A stretch of DNA of 36,030 bases from Bacillota bacterium (GTDB lineage: Bacteria; Bacillota; Clostridia; Peptostreptococcales; Anaerovoracaceae), in the NCBI GenBank assembly GCA_029239605.1, contig JARBUO010000023.1, positions 1 through 36,030 on the forward strand, written 5' to 3'. Both the position numbers and the translations under genes were made by a program. Positions 32,855-36,030 of the stretch are shown here, in pieces. Within the stretch, counting starts at the first letter, position 1; each line of letters begins with the position of its first letter. The notes under the pieces were generated by a model that saw only the letters and a list, made by a program, of their open reading frames with translations, was not told where the DNA came from and did no database searches.

Positions 32855-33721
32855 TTACTCTGCATAATTTGCATGGATTTCTAATTGTTCGGTAACCGGC
32901 AGAGGATTTGCCAAGTCGGAAATTACAGTCGTAATCAGCCTCCCGATAAACAATTTTGAGTCTGTGTTCACCTTAAGTCCGCCGCTTCCGTCGGGAAGGT
33001 AGCCGTAGTATCTCGTATCCTTGTAATTCGGCATTAAGACTTCCTCTGCCGGATAACGGTACTGTTTTACGTTGTTTGATGGATACTTGCCCGTTCCATC
33101 GGAAATATTGATGGCGGTCATGGAATACAGAATTGTACTGAGTCTCAGGTCTGTATGCAGAAGGTTGCTCCCCTCAGGATAGTATTGATAGTAAAATTTA
33201 TTTTCTGAATATACTCCAAGCCCGTATTCCGGTGAAAAATTGGAGTAAATATTGAACTCCTGATTGGTAAATTGATAGGTGAGCGGGAAGTAGGTAACAT
33301 CCTGATACCGCAGAAAGGGGTAAGGCTCTTTTGTATTGTCAATTCTTTTTCCGTTTACGGTCACTGGAGTGCTGACAACTGTTGCAGTCAGGCGCGCCGG
33401 GTTGCTACTTTTTGAAATGTATTCTGTGACCGTGGGAATTTCTGTGCCCTTTCTAAGAGAGACCGTGAAACCTTTCTCCTGCGTCCAGCTGCTTTCCAGT
33501 CCCAGCAGATTGCAATAATCATAGGTCATTGGCAGATAAGTGATATTCTTGTAGACCAGCAGCGGGTATTTTGTTGTTTTGCTGTTTATCACAGTACCAT
33601 TGATTTGTACTGTGAATGCAGGCAATGACACACTCACGGTTCTTTCGGCTGCAAAGCTCTGAACTGCTGAAAGTGGCAGCAACGTAACCGCCAGCAAAAT
33701 AAAGAATAGAAATTTTTTCAT
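32855..33721 (-). CDS. Secreted protein with stalk-domain-like (copper amine oxidase N-terminal-like) repeats
   Basis: The protein has 288 residues. Signal peptide MKKFLFFILLAVTLLPLSAVQSFAAE is cut near residue 24-26. Two related segments follow: one with VQINGTVINSKTTKYPLLVY then KNITYLPMTYDY, and one with VTVNGKRIDNTKEPYPFLRY then QDVTYFPLTYQF, the pattern of the copper-amine-oxidase-N/stalk domain common on Firmicute cell surfaces. The C-terminal half is Tyr/Asn-rich and I do not recognise it. It is probably a surface or matrix protein; enzymatic activity is not suggested. Confidence 0.75.
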   Translation of the reverse strand: MKKFLFFILLAVTLLPLSAVQSFAAERTVSVSLPAFTVQINGTVINSKTTKYPLLVYKNITYLPMTYDYCNLLGLESSWTQEKGFTVSLRKGTEIPTVTEYISKSSNPARLTATVVSTPVTVNGKRIDNTKEPYPFLRYQDVTYFPLTYQFTNQEFNIYSNFSPEYGLGVYSENKFYYQYYPEGSNLLHTDLRLSTILYSMTAINISDGTGKYPSNNVKQYRYPAEEVLMPNYKDTRYYGYLPDGSGGLKVNTDSKLFIGRLITTVISDLANPLPVTEQLEIHANYAE

Positions 33722-33768
33722 TTTACTGTTCTCCCGGATATCTTTTTTCGCAGGTACCTTGTTCTGTT

Positions 33769-33797
33769 ATTATATGCTCTTTTTGCTGTTTTCTCAA
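33769..33797 (-). promoter_or_regulatory. Promoter of the stalk-domain protein gene
   Basis: Minus strand TTGAGA (33797-33792), 17 bp, TATAAT (33774-33769), about 50 bases before the start codon. Confidence 0.75.
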
Positions 33798-33835
33798 GAG
33801 TGAAAGAAATCGGGCTGAAAAGAATCGGTGATTCT

Positions 33836-33863
33836 TTGACACGTTGCACCGAGTCCGTATAAA
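33836..33863 (+). promoter_or_regulatory. Candidate promoter for the ACT-domain gene pair
   Basis: TTGACA (33836-33841), 16 bp, TATAAA (33858-33863). A second candidate, TTGCTG - 16 bp - TATGAT (33907-33934), lies closer to the gene. Either could direct the operon at 33993. Confidence 0.5.
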
Positions 33864-33992
33864 GGCAAAGCATGGGCGAATATTATTGTCTGTAAGAGAA
33901 ATATATTTGCTGTATTTTTCTCCCTGGTTATGATAGAATAATAGAATTATTATAGAAAAATTTTATAGATTGTTAGGATGGAGGAATCAATG

Positions 33993-34256
33993 ATGAGAGC
34001 AGTAATCACTGTTATCGGTAAAGATATGGTTGGAATATTAGCAAAGGTCAGCACAACTTGTGCAGAAGCAAATGCAAATGTTATTGAAGTGACGCAATCG
34101 GTGCTGCAGGAGTTTTTCTGTATGGTCATGCTGGTGGACATTGCTGAGATGAACTGTGAACTGGGTGAGCTGAACGAGCGCATGAGAAACAATGTGCCGG
34201 GAATGACCATTCATATCATGCACGAAGATATATTCAATTCCATGCATCGAATTTAG
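33993..34256 (+). CDS. ACT-domain protein, UPF0237 family
   Basis: The protein has 87 residues from ATG 33993, seven bases after GGAGGA (33980-33985); ATGs at 33978 and 33990 are in frame but overlap or crowd that site. The start MRAVITVIGKDMVGILAKVS is the family signature. A single ACT domain usually binds an amino acid or similar ligand. UPF0237 genes are nearly always followed by UPF0210, as here, suggesting the pair works together. Biochemical role unproven. Confidence 0.92.
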   Translation: MRAVITVIGKDMVGILAKVSTTCAEANANVIEVTQSVLQEFFCMVMLVDIAEMNCELGELNERMRNNVPGMTIHIMHEDIFNSMHRI

Positions 34257-34259
34257 CTC

Positions 34260-34331
34260 GCGTTGACTTTGAGCGAGCTATAGAGTCAGCCTTGCGCGCT
34301 GACTTTGGGCGGGCTATGGAGCCAGTCTTTC
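34260..34331. repeat. 36-bp tandem duplication between the UPF0237 and UPF0210 genes
   Basis: Two copies, 34260-34295 and 34296-34331, are identical at 29 of 36 positions; six of the seven differences are transitions. The stretch also folds into hairpins (AGCTCGC/GCGAGCT at 34255-34279; GTCAGC/GCTGAC at 34285-34303). The first hairpin overlaps the stop codon of the ACT gene. Confidence 0.75.
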
Positions 34332-34415
34332 GTTCAGTAATTTGATACAGGTGGCGGCACGGATGAACGCATGCTTGCCGAATAAATGGAACTATAAAGC
34401 CGGAGGTAGAAATAT

Positions 34416-35774
34416 ATGCTTAATATGACCGATATCATGGAAACCATCACCATGATACAGGATGAAAACTTAGATATCAGAACCATAACGATGGGAATTT
34501 CCCTGCTGGATTGTTGTGACAGCAATATTGAACGGTCTTGTGAAAAGGTTTATGAAAAAATTTACCGGTGCGCCAAAGACCTGGTCAAAACAGGCTGTGA
34601 TATCGAGCAAAAATATGGCATTCCCATTATTAATAAGCGAATTTCAGTGACACCCATTGCAATGCTGGTGGGAGCATCAGGCGGAGATCCGTTGAAATAT
34701 GCCCTGACACTCGATCGGGTGGCAAGAGATGTAGGCGTCAATTTTATCGGAGGATTTTCGGCCTTGGTGCACAAGGGTTTTTCTCCCGGAGATAAGGAGC
34801 TTATTGAAGCGATTCCAAGAGCATTATCCGAGACGGAATTCGTTTGTGCTTCCGTCAACATTGGTTCCTCTAAGTCGGGCATCAATATGGATGCGGTCAG
34901 GACCATGGGGCAGATAGTCAGAGAAGCTGCAGAGCTTACAGCAGATCGTCAATGTATCGGTGCTGCTAAGTTGGTTGTGTTCTGTAATGCGCCTGAAGAT
35001 AATCCCTTTATGGCAGGAGCTTTTCACGGACCGGGAGAACCGGATTGCGTAATCAATGTAGGGGTTTCGGGACCCGGCGTTGTCCGGGCAGCCTTGGCGA
35101 AAGCCGAAGATGATCTGGATTTAACGCAAGTTGCCGACATTATCAAAAGAACCGCTTTTAAAATAACAAGAATGGGTCAGCTGGTGGGCAGTGAAGCTTC
35201 AAAACGTTTGGGCGTACCCTTTGGTATCGTAGACTTATCCCTTGCACCCACACCGGCAATCGGTGATTCCGTCGCTCATATCCTTGAAGAGATCGGACTT
35301 GATATGTGCGGTGCACATGGAACGACAGCTGCACTGGCCATGCTGAATGATGCAGTGAAGAAGGGCGGCGTAATGGCATCCTCGAATGTAGGCGGTCTTT
35401 CCGGTGCATTTATACCGGTTTCAGAAGATGCCGGTATGATCGATGCTGCAAAAAGCGGTGTACTTACCATCGAGAAGCTGGAGGCCATGACAGCAGTATG
35501 CTCTGTAGGCCTGGACATGATCGTAATTCCCGGAGATACTCCGGCGGAGATCATTTCTGCAATCATTGCTGACGAAGCGGCAATCGGAATGGTGAACTTC
35601 AAGACCACCGCTGTAAGAGTAATTCCCGCTATTGGAAAAAATGAAGGAGAAGAGCTTGAATTCGGAGGACTGTTGGGACAGGGACCTGTAATGAAAATTA
35701 ATAGAACCTCTCCTGCGAAGATGATCAAAAGAGGCGGACGGATTCCCGCACCGCTTCACAGCTTGAAAAATTAA
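34416..35774 (+). CDS. UPF0210 (PFL-like) family protein
   Basis: The protein has 452 residues, the standard UPF0210 length. The N-terminus with [16 protein letters not shown] and later segments such as [35 protein letters not shown] are the family's conserved blocks. The fold resembles pyruvate formate-lyase/ribonucleotide-reductase barrels, but it has no radical-site signature that I can point to. GGAGG precedes ATG 34416. It is downstream of its usual UPF0237 partner and ahead of a terminator. Function is not established. Confidence 0.93.
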   Translation: MLNMTDIMETITMIQDENLDIRTITMGISLLDCCDSNIERSCEKVYEKIYRCAKDLVKTGCDIEQKYGIPIINKRISVTPIAMLVGASGGDPLKYALTLDRVARDVGVNFIGGFSALVHKGFSPGDKELIEAIPRALSETEFVCASVNIGSSKSGINMDAVRTMGQIVREAAELTADRQCIGAAKLVVFCNAPEDNPFMAGAFHGPGEPDCVINVGVSGPGVVRAALAKAEDDLDLTQVADIIKRTAFKITRMGQLVGSEASKRLGVPFGIVDLSLAPTPAIGDSVAHILEEIGLDMCGAHGTTAALAMLNDAVKKGGVMASSNVGGLSGAFIPVSEDAGMIDAAKSGVLTIEKLEAMTAVCSVGLDMIVIPGDTPAEIISAIIADEAAIGMVNFKTTAVRVIPAIGKNEGEELEFGGLLGQGPVMKINRTSPAKMIKRGGRIPAPLHSLKN

Positions 35775-35882
35775 TCTGAGGAAGGCTGATTCATTTCGTG
35801 TGTGCATCGGATCGGTTAATGCTGCACATCTTTCATTCAATCAGCGCTCCCCCAGAACATAGATGCCATCAGGCAGCGAATG

Positions 35883-35923
35883 ATCCACATGGAAGGAAAT
35901 CCTTTCGTGTGGATATTTTTTTT
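35883..35923 (+). terminator. Terminator after the UPF0210 gene
   Basis: ATCCACA / TGTGGAT (35883-35889 with 35908-35914) with an inner AAGG/CCTT pairing, then a run of eight T (35916-35923). It lies about 110 bases after the stop codon. From there to the right edge I see no gene. Confidence 0.88.
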
Positions 35924-36030
35924 CGAAATATAGCCGATTGGACTTTCCGTTCCCCACCATATTGGAAAAGGATGGTCCGCTGCTGAAAAACCGATAGCTA
36001 CGCTGTACTTTGTTAGGATTCCATTGCTCC

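Noticed and set aside
35798..35986. 62-codon open frame near the right edge
   Set aside because: It crosses the strong terminator at 35883-35923 and has no ribosome site.

Overview
The window looks like chromosomal DNA from a Gram-positive anaerobe of the class Clostridia. The signs are strong AGGAGG ribosome sites, TTG/GTG starts, Firmicute-type families (SorC regulator, PRD-type PTS regulator, CsoR, TipAS-type MerR, UPF0237/UPF0210 pair) and a CsoR operator close to the Bacillus consensus. A member of the Anaerovoracaceae/Eubacteriales is plausible, but I cannot fix the genus. I see no rRNA, tRNA, insertion sequence or CRISPR.

Region 1 (1-12156) is a carbohydrate/polyol locus. It holds a Zn-dependent polyol-type dehydrogenase, a convergent SorC repressor with a clear operator, a broken HPr gene, a PRD/EIIB-type regulator, galactitol-family PTS IIA, IIB and IIC, a D-2-hydroxyacid dehydrogenase, a class II aldolase, a dedicated PTS Enzyme I, a small Zn-ribbon membrane protein, and a second, opposite-strand class II aldolase/epimerase. 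The likely scheme is uptake with phosphorylation, oxidation, then retro-aldol cleavage; the substrate is unknown. The locus carries Enzyme I plus IIA, IIB and IIC, and its HPr has lost the active-site histidine region. IIB and IIC are separated by a tandem array of about 35-bp hairpin-forming repeats.

Region 2 (12531-22062) is a co-directional metal block centred on copper: an HMA/TauE-SafE/cupredoxin fusion, CsoR with its own operator, CopA, a lipoprotein with an internal duplication, CopZ, a response regulator and histidine kinase, a Cys-rich DUF2318 protein, a pirin, and a hypoxanthine/uracil-type DNA glycosylase that ends at a strong terminator.

Region 3 (22188-31448) is an apparent sigma-54 amino-acid/amine regulon. 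A class III aminotransferase and an APC-family permease each have a GG-N10-GC (-24/-12) promoter on the minus strand. A sigma-54 activator is divergent from the aminotransferase. Related 18-bp imperfect palindromes, placed 20-21 bp apart, lie about 85-140 bp upstream of both promoters. Between them is a 1106-residue chemotaxis receptor with about eleven HAMP-like units and a possibly structured 5' leader.

Region 4 (31449-36030) contains a TipAS-type MerR regulator with its own 19-bp-spacer operator/promoter, a CoA-binding protein, a secreted stalk-domain-like protein, and the UPF0237 (ACT) - UPF0210 pair separated by a 36-bp tandem duplication. The window ends after a terminator with no further gene that I can support.
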